NCBI GenBank assembly: GCA_000405605.1
Contig: ASPA01000038.1
Location: 1 to 21,365, forward strand
DNA: 21,365 nucleotides
Direction: 5' to 3'
From: Atribacteria bacterium SCGC AAA255-G05
GTDB taxonomy: Bacteria; Atribacterota; Phoenicimicrobiia; Phoenicimicrobiales; Phoenicimicrobiaceae
Below are positions 1 to 6,668 of this stretch, piece by piece. The translations under genes and the position numbers were made by a program. Position 1 is the stretch's first letter. Every line of letters begins with the position of its first letter. Under the pieces are notes generated by a model. It was not told the origin of the DNA. It searched no databases and saw only the letters and a list, made by a program, of their open reading frames with translations.

Positions 1-74
1 TCTATTCCAATATTACCAAGAGTTATCTCTTCATTCCCCTCAACTATACAATAAAGATATCTTGCTTCAGTCAT
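1..74 (-). CDS. gvpF/L: GvpF/GvpL family gas vesicle protein, N-terminal fragment cut by window edge
   Basis: Only the first 24 codons are in the window. They read MTEARYLYCIVEGNEEIT and continue to GNIGI. This matches the N-terminus of the intact GvpF/L protein at 5546-6295 (KYIYCIIATNE, then GPIGIGG). The ATG at 72-74 has an excellent ribosome binding site, TTCAGGAGGAG, just upstream (minus strand). GvpF/L proteins are minor gas vesicle components thought to bind GvpA and act in assembly. This would be the third member of the family in the cluster and shows that the operon continues to the left. It is too short for the ORF threshold. The family call rests on the start motif and context. Confidence 0.75.
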   Translation of the reverse strand, partial: MTEARYLYCIVEGNEEITLGNIGI

Positions 75-96
75 ATTTACTCCTCCTGAATAAGTA

Positions 97-232
97 GAGG
101 TCAGAGAACAGATGACAGAAGACAGAATACAGATGTCAGAATTCAGAAGTCAGAAAACAGAATTCAGAAGACAGATTAATCTGTTTTTTTTATCTGTTCT
201 CTGTTTTCTGTTATCTGTTTTCTGTTATCGAC
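97..232. repeat. Degenerate 7-bp tandem repeat forming an inverted repeat (copy 1)
   Basis: The left arm is a run of heptamers of the form [AT]CAGA-N-N (CAGAAGA, CAGAATA, CAGAATT). The right arm is the reverse complement type (CTGTTTT, CTGTTAT, CTGTTCT). The arms meet around 176-181, so the RNA or single strand could fold into a long imperfect hairpin. The core at about 160-195 is nearly identical to the core of copy 2 at 582-617. The right arm lies inside the 3' end of gvpK and supplies its last ~17 codons and its stop. Elements of this kind are dispersed in many uncultured bacterial genomes; their function is unknown. Confidence 0.8.
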
Positions 233-535
233 TTCTTGCTTCCACCTTTCGGGATTTATCATCTTGTCTAATACATCGTCCACAATACTATCCAATCCAT
301 CCCTTACGGATTTAACCGACTCAGTAACACCCTGTTCCTTTTTTATCTCCTCAATGGCCACATCTAAATCCATAAGGGCTTCCCCGAGTCTCTCCATCTC
401 CTCCTCAGATAAACTGCCCCCCTCCATACGTTTCATTGCCTGGAGGTTAAGAGCATCTTTAATTATTTCTACTAAAGCAATAACTAACCCTAAAAGCCCA
501 TGTTTTAAATTGTTTTCATCAATATCAATTGGCAT
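176..535 (-). CDS. gvpK: Gas vesicle protein GvpK
   Basis: This 119-aa protein has the conserved GvpK core: LKHGLLGLVIALVEIIKDAL near residues 10-29, then QAMKRMEGGSLSEEEMERLG and ALMDLDVAIEEIKKE. GvpK is a minor protein needed for gas vesicle formation in several organisms; its biochemical role is unclear. The ATG at 533-535 follows AAGGGAG at good spacing. The C-terminus from about residue 103 (DNRKQITENREQ) is encoded by the right arm of the adjacent 7-bp repeat, so the natural end of the protein has probably been replaced or extended by the repeat. The gene is isolated between two repeat copies, with 160-bp and 101-bp gaps to its neighbours, unlike the tight spacing elsewhere in the operon. 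Confidence 0.93.
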   Translation of the reverse strand: MPIDIDENNLKHGLLGLVIALVEIIKDALNLQAMKRMEGGSLSEEEMERLGEALMDLDVAIEEIKKEQGVTESVKSVRDGLDSIVDDVLDKMINPERWKQEVDNRKQITENREQIKKTD

Positions 536-549
536 CTTTTTCTCCCTTA

Positions 550-703
550 ATCAGAAGTCAGAGGACAGAAGACAGAATACAGAATTCAGAAGACAGATTA
601 AACTGTTTTTTTTATCTATCCTCTGTTATCTTTTATCTGTTTTCTATCTTCTGATTTCGGTTATCTGTTTTCTGATTTCTGTTTTCTGTTCTCTGTTATC
701 TCG
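550..703. repeat. Degenerate 7-bp tandem repeat forming an inverted repeat (copy 2)
   Basis: This copy has the same design as the one at 97-232: heptamers CAGAAGT, CAGAGGA, CAGAAGA, CAGAATA, CAGAATT, CAGAAGA, then a turn near 600, then CTGTTTT/CTGATTT/CTGTTCT heptamers. It fills the whole gap between the GvpA/J-zinc ribbon gene and gvpK. Its right end supplies the stop codon (696-698) of the upstream gene. The two copies bracket gvpK in the same orientation. Confidence 0.8.
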
Positions 704-1055
704 TTTCCGATTTGAGTGCCTTGGCTTTGCTGGCAGATATCCAACCACACCATGGACACCCGGTATCAGTAAGAACTTCTACTGGCACTCGTTTGTTACA
801 TTGTGGACACTCTTCCTTGCCTACCATAGCCTCTTTCCAGGCAGCAGTCTCATAATTAGTGCCAGATGGAAACTCCAAACCATATTTGGCAGCAGTCTCA
901 AACGAAGCCAATGCTGCCCGAACCTTGATACCCAGAAGCTCCACCCCGGCAACAGATACCGTGATATCGGCATTTATCACCAGACCTTTATCCAAGATAC
1001 GATCTATAACATCAACTAAAGTACCAGCTGTATCCCTTGTCGCTTCCATGACCAT
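696..1055 (-). CDS. gvpJ: GvpA/GvpJ-family gas vesicle protein fused to a C-terminal zinc ribbon
   Basis: The 119-aa product has an N-terminal GvpA-like domain (LVDVIDRILDKGLVINADIT, then VSVAGVELLGIKVRAAL) that closely parallels GvpA at 9835-10041. This is followed by a linker and a zinc-ribbon-like tail with CPQC and CPWCGW, about 25 residues apart. GvpA-like minor proteins of the J/M/S group are thought to help nucleate or shape the vesicle. I start it at the ATG at 1053-1055, which follows GGAGG at 6 nt; an upstream in-frame ATG lacks a site. The four-cysteine tail is not part of canonical GvpA and suggests a metal-stabilised interaction domain. The exact subgroup (J, S or M) is uncertain. 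The stop lies at the edge of repeat copy 2. Confidence 0.85.
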   Translation of the reverse strand: MVMEATRDTAGTLVDVIDRILDKGLVINADITVSVAGVELLGIKVRAALASFETAAKYGLEFPSGTNYETAAWKEAMVGKEECPQCNKRVPVEVLTDTGCPWCGWISASKAKALKSETR

Positions 1056-1110
1056 TTTCTGCCTCCTTCGCTCCACTCAGTTATATTTATTATTTAGCCG
1101 TGCACTTAAA

Positions 1111-1374
1111 TTACTCTTTTCCCATTGAATCCATACGCCTACGCATAGACTTTCTCTCAAAATTCAAAAGGTTTCCATCTTCATCAAGAAGAACTTCATA
1201 TAAAGCTAAGATATCCATCTGATCAGGAATAGACCGCTTCTCCACCATCTCAATAGATATATTCCATCCCTTTTCATCCTTGCTAACCCCTACCGTAGAA
1301 GAAGTTGCCAACCCGGTTAATTTACTTAATTCCTTACGTGCCTTTTCAATTAAAATTCCTAATTCCTTAGCCAT
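1111..1374 (-). CDS. gvpO: Gas vesicle protein GvpO
   Basis: The 87-aa product fits the small GvpO family: an N-terminal helix (KELGILIEKARKEL), then GWNISIEMVEKRSIPD, MDILALYEVLLDEDGNLLNF and a basic end (KSMRRRMDS). The W-x-V/I-x-x-E, IPD and ALYEV-x-LD-x-DG features are typical of GvpO. GvpO is required for gas vesicle formation in haloarchaea, but its mechanism is not settled. The start is 2 nt after the gvpG stop, and its ribosome binding site GGAGGAG is embedded in the last gvpG codons, so the two are translationally coupled. A truncated second copy of its 5' end lies at 1638-1727. Confidence 0.85.
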   Translation of the reverse strand: MAKELGILIEKARKELSKLTGLATSSTVGVSKDEKGWNISIEMVEKRSIPDQMDILALYEVLLDEDGNLLNFERKSMRRRMDSMGKE

Positions 1375-1376
1375 TT

Positions 1377-1613
1377 TTACTCCTCCGCTCTCTTAATTTT
1401 TTTTAACCTTTGCATTAATTCTTTTTCTATCTGATTGTAATCCTCTTCACTGATCTTGCCTTCGTCCAAGAGTAGTTGATACTCCTTGAGCTTTTCTATA
1501 ACTCCTTCTTTGGTTACCAGGCGCTCTTTATCAACTTCATTCATTATTCCCTCAAGTACCTTTTTTGCCAAAGTTAAGGGCATCTTTAATAAATCATCAA
1601 TAATAAAAGCCAT
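1377..1613 (-). CDS. gvpG: Gas vesicle protein GvpG (copy 2)
   Basis: The 78-aa product has the GvpG pattern: a hydrophobic N-terminus (FIIDDLLKMPLTLAKKV), then LKEYQLLLDEGKISEEDYNQ and IEKELMQRLKKI. GvpG is a minor assembly factor that interacts with GvpF/L-type proteins. It is almost identical to the copy at 1730-1966, differing at only a handful of residues (VLEGIMN versus VVEGIIN; VIEKL versus VMEKL; LMQRLKKIKR versus LIQRLKKINR). The two copies are exactly 353 bp apart, and the gene between them is a fusion relic, so this is a recent tandem duplication. Confidence 0.9.
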   Translation of the reverse strand: MAFIIDDLLKMPLTLAKKVLEGIMNEVDKERLVTKEGVIEKLKEYQLLLDEGKISEEDYNQIEKELMQRLKKIKRAEE

Positions 1614-1637
1614 TTTTTATGCCCCCTTAAAACCCTT

Positions 1638-1727
1638 TTAATTTAATATTAACAGGACTACCGGCCCGGTCAATTTGCTTAACTCCTTACGTGCCTTTTC
1701 AATTAAAGTTCCTAATTCCTTAGCCAT
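1638..1727 (-). pseudogene. gvpO 5' fragment joined to a gvpF/L 3' tail (tandem-duplication junction)
   Basis: A 29-codon ORF starts with GGAGGAGTAAAAATG and encodes MAKELGTLIEKARKELSKL, matching the first ~20 residues of GvpO (one change, I7T). It then diverges (TGPVVLLILN, stop). The DNA beyond the break, GTTAATATTAAATTAAAAGG, matches the last codons of the gvpF/L gene at 1980-2723 (GTTAATGTAAAATTAAAAGG) followed by the identical TTTTAAGGGGGCATAAAAAATG leader of gvpG. This is what a tandem duplication of the gvpF-tail/gvpG/gvpO-head unit would leave. The tail is read out of frame. The product is unlikely to be functional. Confidence 0.85.
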
Positions 1728-1729
1728 TT

Positions 1730-1966
1730 TTACTCCTCCGCCCTATTAATTTTTTTTAACCTTTGTATTAATTCTTTTTCTATCTGATTGTAATCCTCTT
1801 CACTGATCTTGCCTTCGTCCAAGAGCAATTGATACTCCTTGAGTTTTTCCATTACGCCTTCTTTGGTTACCAGTCGTTCTTTATCCACTTCATTTATTAT
1901 CCCCTCAACTACCTTTTTTGCCAAAGTTAAAGGCATCTTTAATAAATCATCAATAATAAAAGCCAT
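1730..1966 (-). CDS. gvpG: Gas vesicle protein GvpG (copy 1)
   Basis: A 78-aa GvpG protein with the same layout as the copy at 1377-1613: FIIDDLLKMPLTLAKKVVEG, then LKEYQLLLDEGKISEEDYNQ and a charged C-terminal helix. It starts 13 bp after the gvpF/L stop with a GGGGG-type ribosome site. It stops 2 bp before the gvpO relic. Having two intact gvpG genes could raise GvpG dose; nothing suggests that either copy is inactive. Confidence 0.9.
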   Translation of the reverse strand: MAFIIDDLLKMPLTLAKKVVEGIINEVDKERLVTKEGVMEKLKEYQLLLDEGKISEEDYNQIEKELIQRLKKINRAEE

Positions 1967-1979
1967 TTTTTATGCCCCC

Positions 1980-2723
1980 TTAAAACCCTTTTAATTTTAC
2001 ATTAACGAAATTATAAGGTGGAACCGGACCGACATATTTAAACTTCAATTGATGCTCATAGTTTTGGGCTAATTCGTTCACTCTTTTATCAAAATCTTTT
2101 TCTTTATTTTTATCCACTAAGAAAGAGGAGTTAAGGAGCATTTTGATGCCTATGGGTTGGTTAAGGCGGCTATCGACAGCTATTTCCTTCAGAGAACTGT
2201 AAATTTTCTGGACATATTTCTTTTCCCATTCCTTAACTATAGATTCAACTAATCTACCTGCCTTAAGTTTGGCGTTTTGATCTTCCTTCGCTGATAAATC
2301 AACTATTTTCTTCTTTAATTCTTGAAAGTCTTTAACTCTACTCTCCATCTCTTTCACTACCGCATCCTCTATCCAGAGGACTTTTACCCCTAACTCTATT
2401 TTGCCCTTAAGCATTTTTAATTGCCGCATAAATTCTAAATAGTTTTGTCTTAAAAGCTCGGTTACTTTCTCCTCATTTTCAGCAATAATTCCGAAACTCA
2501 TCGGAAGAATAAGATATTCCCTGGCGATTTCTTCCAGAACATGGGTATGAGCTAAAAGATTCACTCTAATAGGGTCGTATTCTATCTCCTCTGCCTCACT
2601 GAGCACTGCGGCTAAATCCTGATAATTATATGAATATACCTTCTTTCCGTCAATTCCGCTAAAACTAAATTCTTTTCTTTTGGATTCTTCTATAAAACCA
2701 TATATATATTTACTTACTGTCAT
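1980..2723 (-). CDS. gvpF/L: Gas vesicle protein, GvpF/GvpL family
   Basis: The 247-aa product carries the family start SKYIYGFIEES, the middle motif LAHTHVLEEI followed by LILPMSFGIIA, a long helical region, and the characteristic C-terminus FKYVGPVPPYNFVNVKLK. GvpF/L proteins have two domains, a ferredoxin-like N-terminal fold and a helical C-terminal part, and are thought to hold GvpA soluble or start assembly. The ribosome site is AGAGGAAAAAATA before the ATG. It lies 33 bp after the AAA+ ATPase gene. It is a paralogue of the protein at 5546-6295, with only moderate similarity between them. I cannot decide F from L. Confidence 0.9.
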   Translation of the reverse strand: MTVSKYIYGFIEESKRKEFSFSGIDGKKVYSYNYQDLAAVLSEAEEIEYDPIRVNLLAHTHVLEEIAREYLILPMSFGIIAENEEKVTELLRQNYLEFMRQLKMLKGKIELGVKVLWIEDAVVKEMESRVKDFQELKKKIVDLSAKEDQNAKLKAGRLVESIVKEWEKKYVQKIYSSLKEIAVDSRLNQPIGIKMLLNSSFLVDKNKEKDFDKRVNELAQNYEHQLKFKYVGPVPPYNFVNVKLKGF

Positions 2724-2756
2724 TATTTTTTCCTCTTTCTTTTTACTTCCATAAAT

Positions 2757-4916
2757 TTAATCTAAATGAGCTTTCAGTGACTTAATGGCTGCTTTAAAGT
2801 GTTTTAGAGAAATCTTAAAGGTAGCAGCAACATCCTCATTCTTCTTTTCTATCTTTCCTGCCTTTTTTTTAATAAACTCCCTGATTGCTGCCATAGAAGC
2901 CTCTCTGCAGATCGCCTCAATATCCGCCCCGGTTAAACCTTCTGTTTCTTCAGCCAAAACAGGAGGGTTCACATCATCAGGCAGAGGTTTCCCTTGCAAA
3001 TGAACCTGAAATATCTTCTCCCGGCTCTTTTTATCCGGTATCGGGACTTCTAAAATCAGATCAAATCTACCCGCTCGCAGGATAGCCGGGTCAATTAATT
3101 CCCTTCTATTGGTAGCTGCTAAAACTATCACTCCTTTAAGTTCCTCTATCCCGTCCAGCTCAGTTAAAAATTGGCTAATGACCCTTTCTGTTGCCTGAGA
3201 ATCCCCGCTTGTTCCCCGTTGCGGAACCAGGGAATCAATTTCATCAAAAAATAGAATAATAGGAGCAGCCTGCCTTGCTTTACGAAAGAGTTCCCTTACC
3301 CCCCGCTCTGACTCTCCAATGTATTTTGACATAAGCTCGGGTCCTTTAACGGATATAAAATTTACCTCACTTTCATTGGCCAGGGCCTTAGCCATCAAGG
3401 TCTTTCCCGTCCCCGGAAGCCCGGATAACAAAATACCTTTTGGTGGCTTAGTGTGGGTATAATCGAATAAATCAGGATATTTTAAGGGCCATTCCACCAC
3501 TTCAGTTAGAGCTTCTTTAATCTCTTCCAGTCCACCTACATCATCCCATTTCACATTAGGAATTTCCACAAAGACCTCTCTGATTGCCGAGGGCTCCACT
3601 TCTTTCAAGGCCGCCCTAAAGTTATCCATAGTAACCTCTAATTCTAAAAGCATTTTATAAGGGATTTCATCTAATTCGAAATCAATATTAGGCAAGATAA
3701 TTCGTAAGGAATTCATAGCGGCTTCCCGGCATAAAGCTTCTAAGTCAGCACCTACAAAACCATGGGTGATCTGGGATATTTTTTCTAAATCTACATCTTT
3801 GGCTAAAGGCATCCCCCGGGTATGAATATGCAAAATTTCCAGACGAGCCTTTTGATCAGGGATACGTATGGAAATCTCCCGATCAAATCTTCCCGGTCTT
3901 CTTAAAGCCGGATCAAGAACATTGGGAATATTGGTAGCTCCAATAACAATTACTTCCCCTCGAGATTCCAATCCATCCATCAGGGCTAATAGTTGAGCCA
4001 CTACCCTTTTTTCTACCTGTTTCTCTCCCCCCATTTCCTCCCGCTTGGGGGCAATAGCATCAATCTCATCGATGAAGATGATAGAAGGGGCATTAGTTTG
4101 GGCCTCCTTAAATACACTTCGCAGACGAGCTTCGCTTTCTCCGTAGAATTTCCCCATAATTTCGGGGCCACTTATATGGCTAAAATGTGCCACCGTCTCC
4201 TGGGCTACTGCTCTGGCGATCAAAGTCTTTCCACATCCTGGAGGACCATAAAGTAAAACCCCCTTGGGGGGTTCAATGCCTAATCTTTCAAAAATTTGAG
4301 GATATTTTAGAGGAAGTTCAATCATCTCCCTAATTCTTTGAATTTCCCGGCCCAGTCCGCCAATATCTTCATAAGATATCTTTAACTGTTTTCCGGCTAC
4401 TTCTTTCTCTTCTTTCATCTTGATGGTAGTACCGGTATGGATAAAAACCGGCTGTTTAGCAGGAAGGGTGGAAACCACCATAAAATCAAAGCTTCGTGCA
4501 CCAAAAAGATTGGCTCTTATTCTATCCCCCTCTACCAAAGGTAAACCTTCTAACAGACTACCTATATATTTAGTATCCTCAGCCCCACGCATAGACTTGA
4601 TCAGGGTTAAAGGAGCCAGGACTATTTTATCGGCTAATTTACATTCACATTTTTGAATACTTACTTTTTCATCTAATCCTGCCTGGGTATTCTCTCTTAA
4701 TAAACCATCCATTTGAATAATCGCTTTTCCTCTATCCTCCGGATAGGCAGGCATAATTTTAGCGACTGATTTTCTTTTACCGAATACTTCTATTATTTCC
4801 CCTACTTCTATACTCATTTTATTAAAATCTGCCGGGTCAATTCTAACGATTGCTCTTCCTACATCTCTGGCTTTTGCTTCTGAAACCTTCAGGGTTAATT
4901 TTATATTTTTAGTCAT
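2757..4916 (-). CDS. Cdc48/VAT-type double AAA+ ATPase in the gas vesicle operon
   Basis: The 719-aa product has the full Cdc48/p97/VAT plan: a double-psi-barrel-like N domain (residues ~1-165), D1 with Walker A GPPGCGKT (224-231) and Walker B IIFIDEID (279-286), and D2 with Walker A GLPGTGKT (499-506) and Walker B ILFFDEID (554-561). It also has the D1 RRPGRFDR and D2 RAGRFD arginine-finger regions. Such ATPases unfold or extract proteins by threading them through a hexameric pore. The D2 Walker A has Leu where Pro is usual; the catalytic Lys and Thr are kept. It sits 76 bp after the Hsp20-like gene and 33 bp before gvpF/L, inside the operon, with AAGGA before the ATG. The bacterial copy was probably acquired from archaea (inference). 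A role in remodelling vesicles or GvpA aggregates is plausible but unproven. Confidence 0.93.
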   Translation of the reverse strand: MTKNIKLTLKVSEAKARDVGRAIVRIDPADFNKMSIEVGEIIEVFGKRKSVAKIMPAYPEDRGKAIIQMDGLLRENTQAGLDEKVSIQKCECKLADKIVLAPLTLIKSMRGAEDTKYIGSLLEGLPLVEGDRIRANLFGARSFDFMVVSTLPAKQPVFIHTGTTIKMKEEKEVAGKQLKISYEDIGGLGREIQRIREMIELPLKYPQIFERLGIEPPKGVLLYGPPGCGKTLIARAVAQETVAHFSHISGPEIMGKFYGESEARLRSVFKEAQTNAPSIIFIDEIDAIAPKREEMGGEKQVEKRVVAQLLALMDGLESRGEVIVIGATNIPNVLDPALRRPGRFDREISIRIPDQKARLEILHIHTRGMPLAKDVDLEKISQITHGFVGADLEALCREAAMNSLRIILPNIDFELDEIPYKMLLELEVTMDNFRAALKEVEPSAIREVFVEIPNVKWDDVGGLEEIKEALTEVVEWPLKYPDLFDYTHTKPPKGILLSGLPGTGKTLMAKALANESEVNFISVKGPELMSKYIGESERGVRELFRKARQAAPIILFFDEIDSLVPQRGTSGDSQATERVISQFLTELDGIEELKGVIVLAATNRRELIDPAILRAGRFDLILEVPIPDKKSREKIFQVHLQGKPLPDDVNPPVLAEETEGLTGADIEAICREASMAAIREFIKKKAGKIEKKNEDVAATFKISLKHFKAAIKSLKAHLD

Positions 4917-4992
4917 AGTGTATTCCTTGCTTCTAATAATAATCGAGAAACCAATCTTAATATCTTCAGTCTTCTCAGTTTTTTTTCCTGGC

Positions 4993-5523
4993 TTAAATTT
5001 TCTCTAATTTTATCTCTAACATGCCATTTTTATAAGAAGATTTCATACTTTCTTTCTTTCCCTTGGAAGGAAGTAAAACCTCCTTGGCATATTTTCTTTC
5101 TTTGTTTTCTGCAGATAGCTTAAGAATATCTCCTTCCAGGTTAATCTTGATATTCTCCTCAGAAACTCCGGGCAGCTCCACAATGACTAAAATATGATCC
5201 TTTTCATCAAATACATCGACTATTGGCTCTCTGATTTCTTCTACCACCGGACCTTTTGCCGTTTTCTTGATGTTGCCAAAGGTCTCTACCAGGGGTTTTC
5301 CTCCTACTAAAGTTTTTATGCTAAAACCATAAATACCTTTTGCATCTTTAGGTAGCCCTTTAATTTCACCAGTTTTTTTAATTTCTCCGGCTTCTTTAGT
5401 TACCTTGTCTGCTAAGTTAATCAAGTCACTAAATCCCTTAAATATTCCTCCTAATCTCACTTTTCCCATATCAAAGTCAAATTCTAAGCTTTCTTTTTCT
5501 TCCTTTTTTTCTTTTTCGGCCAT
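4993..5523 (-). CDS. gvpH: GvpH-like small heat-shock (Hsp20) protein
   Basis: The 176-aa protein has an acidic, lysine-rich N-terminus, then a linker containing KGLPKDAKGIYGFSIKTL. A degenerate alpha-crystallin domain runs from about residue 100 to the end: EPIVDVFDEKDHILVIVELP, GVSEENIKINLEGDILKLSA, then YKNGMLEIKLEKI. The last segment is the A-x-NG-x-L strand motif with YKNGML. GvpH of haloarchaea is an Hsp20-like protein in the gas vesicle cluster, so the name fits family and location. It would act as a holdase for aggregation-prone Gvp proteins. AAGGAG precedes the ATG. The next gene is a Cdc48-like ATPase, giving a holdase/unfoldase pair. Confidence 0.85.
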   Translation of the reverse strand: MAEKEKKEEKESLEFDFDMGKVRLGGIFKGFSDLINLADKVTKEAGEIKKTGEIKGLPKDAKGIYGFSIKTLVGGKPLVETFGNIKKTAKGPVVEEIREPIVDVFDEKDHILVIVELPGVSEENIKINLEGDILKLSAENKERKYAKEVLLPSKGKKESMKSSYKNGMLEIKLEKI

Positions 5524-5545
5524 TTTTTTTTCACTCCTTTTCGCT

Positions 5546-6295
5546 TTATTTTAGGTTTAAATTTACAAAATTATAGGGTGGGGTTGGCCCAATATACTTA
5601 AATTTTACTCTTTGGGCATACTTGAATACTAATTCATTTACCTGATTATCAAATTCTCTTTCCCGGGCTCTATCCACTAAAAAAACAGCATTTATCAGCA
5701 TCTCATCACCTTGAGTTTCATTGAGGAGAAAATGATAAGAAATTCTTTTTAAAGCATTGATTATCTCCTGGCCTTCCTTATCCCTTTTTACCTCTAAGGC
5801 AGTCTTTACTATTTTTCCTAAGTTTATCCCCTCGGCATAACTTTCTTGAAGAGATTTGTTAGCTATCTCTTCCTTGAGAGATTTAATTTTTTTGTCTTCA
5901 TCTGCCAGCTCCTGGAAAATAACTTTCATCTCTTTCCAGAAAGCCTTTAAGCCTAACTCTACCTTATTATCCATATCCTTTAACAGATTTTTAAGTTCCA
6001 GATATCTTTTTCTTAAGAGGTTTCGGACTTCCTCGGCACTTCCTGCCACGGTGCAAAATCTCATGGGAAGAACGGTATAATTCTTCATCACCTCTTCCAC
6101 AACTTTTTCATGAGCGATTAAATTTTCTTTGTTCACCACATATTTATCCATAGGGGAGTTGCTAATCACTGCACTGAGATCCTCATAGCCAATGGTAGAT
6201 ACTATGTCTCCTCTTCCACCAATTCCTATGGGACCAAAGTTTCTTCCCTCATTGGTAGCGATGATACAATAGATATACTTACCTTCCCCTGCCAT
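5546..6295 (-). CDS. gvpF/L: Gas vesicle protein, GvpF/GvpL family
   Basis: The 249-aa product opens with GKYIYCIIATNE and FGPIGIGGRGD, has LIAHEKVVEEV with YTVLPMRFCTVAGSAEEV in the middle, and ends FKYIGPTPPYNFVNLNLK, all hallmarks of GvpF/L. It is a minor vesicle or assembly protein. The start codon overlaps the stop of the upstream 98-aa gene (TAATG), so translation is coupled. It lies 22 bp before the Hsp20-like gene. Its N-terminus is closer to the fragment at 1-74 than to the paralogue at 1980-2723. Confidence 0.93.
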   Translation of the reverse strand: MAGEGKYIYCIIATNEGRNFGPIGIGGRGDIVSTIGYEDLSAVISNSPMDKYVVNKENLIAHEKVVEEVMKNYTVLPMRFCTVAGSAEEVRNLLRKRYLELKNLLKDMDNKVELGLKAFWKEMKVIFQELADEDKKIKSLKEEIANKSLQESYAEGINLGKIVKTALEVKRDKEGQEIINALKRISYHFLLNETQGDEMLINAVFLVDRAREREFDNQVNELVFKYAQRVKFKYIGPTPPYNFVNLNLK

Positions 6296-6591
6296 TATAT
6301 TTTCTCCTTCCGATGCATGATTTCTTGTTCTAAAGCAAGAATATAACTACGAGATGATTTTCTTCTCCTTATCTTAGCCCACTCTTGGGACATTATTCTC
6401 CTAGCAAGAACTCCCAGGGAAGCCCCGTTCATACTTTTTGGTCTACCCTCTTTTTCTTCCTCTTCCTTTTTTTGAAATTCGGTTATTCCCTGTTCTAACC
6501 AGTTTACTATTCCCCTATCTTTTGATTTTTTTTCCTCATATTTTTTTAATTTTATATTTACTATCTCCAAAAATGAATCTTCTTTTTTCAT
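6295..6591 (-). CDS. Unknown charged 98-aa protein of the gas vesicle operon
   Basis: I do not recognise a family. The product is rich in Lys, Glu and Arg and predicted mostly helical: SFLEIVNIKLKKYEEKK, then IVNWLEQGITEFQKKEEEE, a Pro-Lys-Ser-Met hinge, and a basic second half (VLARRIMSQEWAKIRRRKSS). It has no signal peptide or membrane segment. The start ATG has no good adjacent Shine-Dalgarno; the G8 run ~18 nt upstream is the only purine-rich stretch. Its stop overlaps the gvpF/L start (TAATG), which supports real translation. The position between gvpN and gvpF/L suggests an accessory assembly protein, but that is inference only. Confidence 0.6.
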   Translation of the reverse strand: MKKEDSFLEIVNIKLKKYEEKKSKDRGIVNWLEQGITEFQKKEEEEKEGRPKSMNGASLGVLARRIMSQEWAKIRRRKSSRSYILALEQEIMHRKEKI

Positions 6592-6668
6592 AATTAGCCG
6601 GATGGCTTTCCCCCCCCTATTTCTTCAAGAATCGGCAGAGCCCAAAATGGTATTAAAGTATTAATTGA

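Larger units (their letters stand above)
1377..2000. repeat. 353-bp tandem duplication covering gvpG and its flanks
   Basis: The unit from the 3' end of gvpF/L through gvpG to the start of gvpO is present twice with a constant offset of 353 bp: gvpG at 1377 and 1730, the gvpO start at 1374 and 1727, and the gvpF/L stop context at 1627 and 1980. The junction lies at about 1648-1665. Divergence is low, so the event is fairly recent or the copies undergo conversion. Confidence 0.85.

Noticed and set aside
264..1019. 251-codon plus-strand ORF
   Set aside because: It runs antisense across gvpK, both repeat arms and the GvpA/J-zinc ribbon gene. Its composition is Ser/Phe/Leu-rich antisense noise and it has no ribosome site.
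3993..4256. Plus-strand ORF opposite the Cdc48-like gene
   Set aside because: It is antisense to conserved AAA+ motifs and has no domain features of its own. The other plus-strand frames in this gene are similar.
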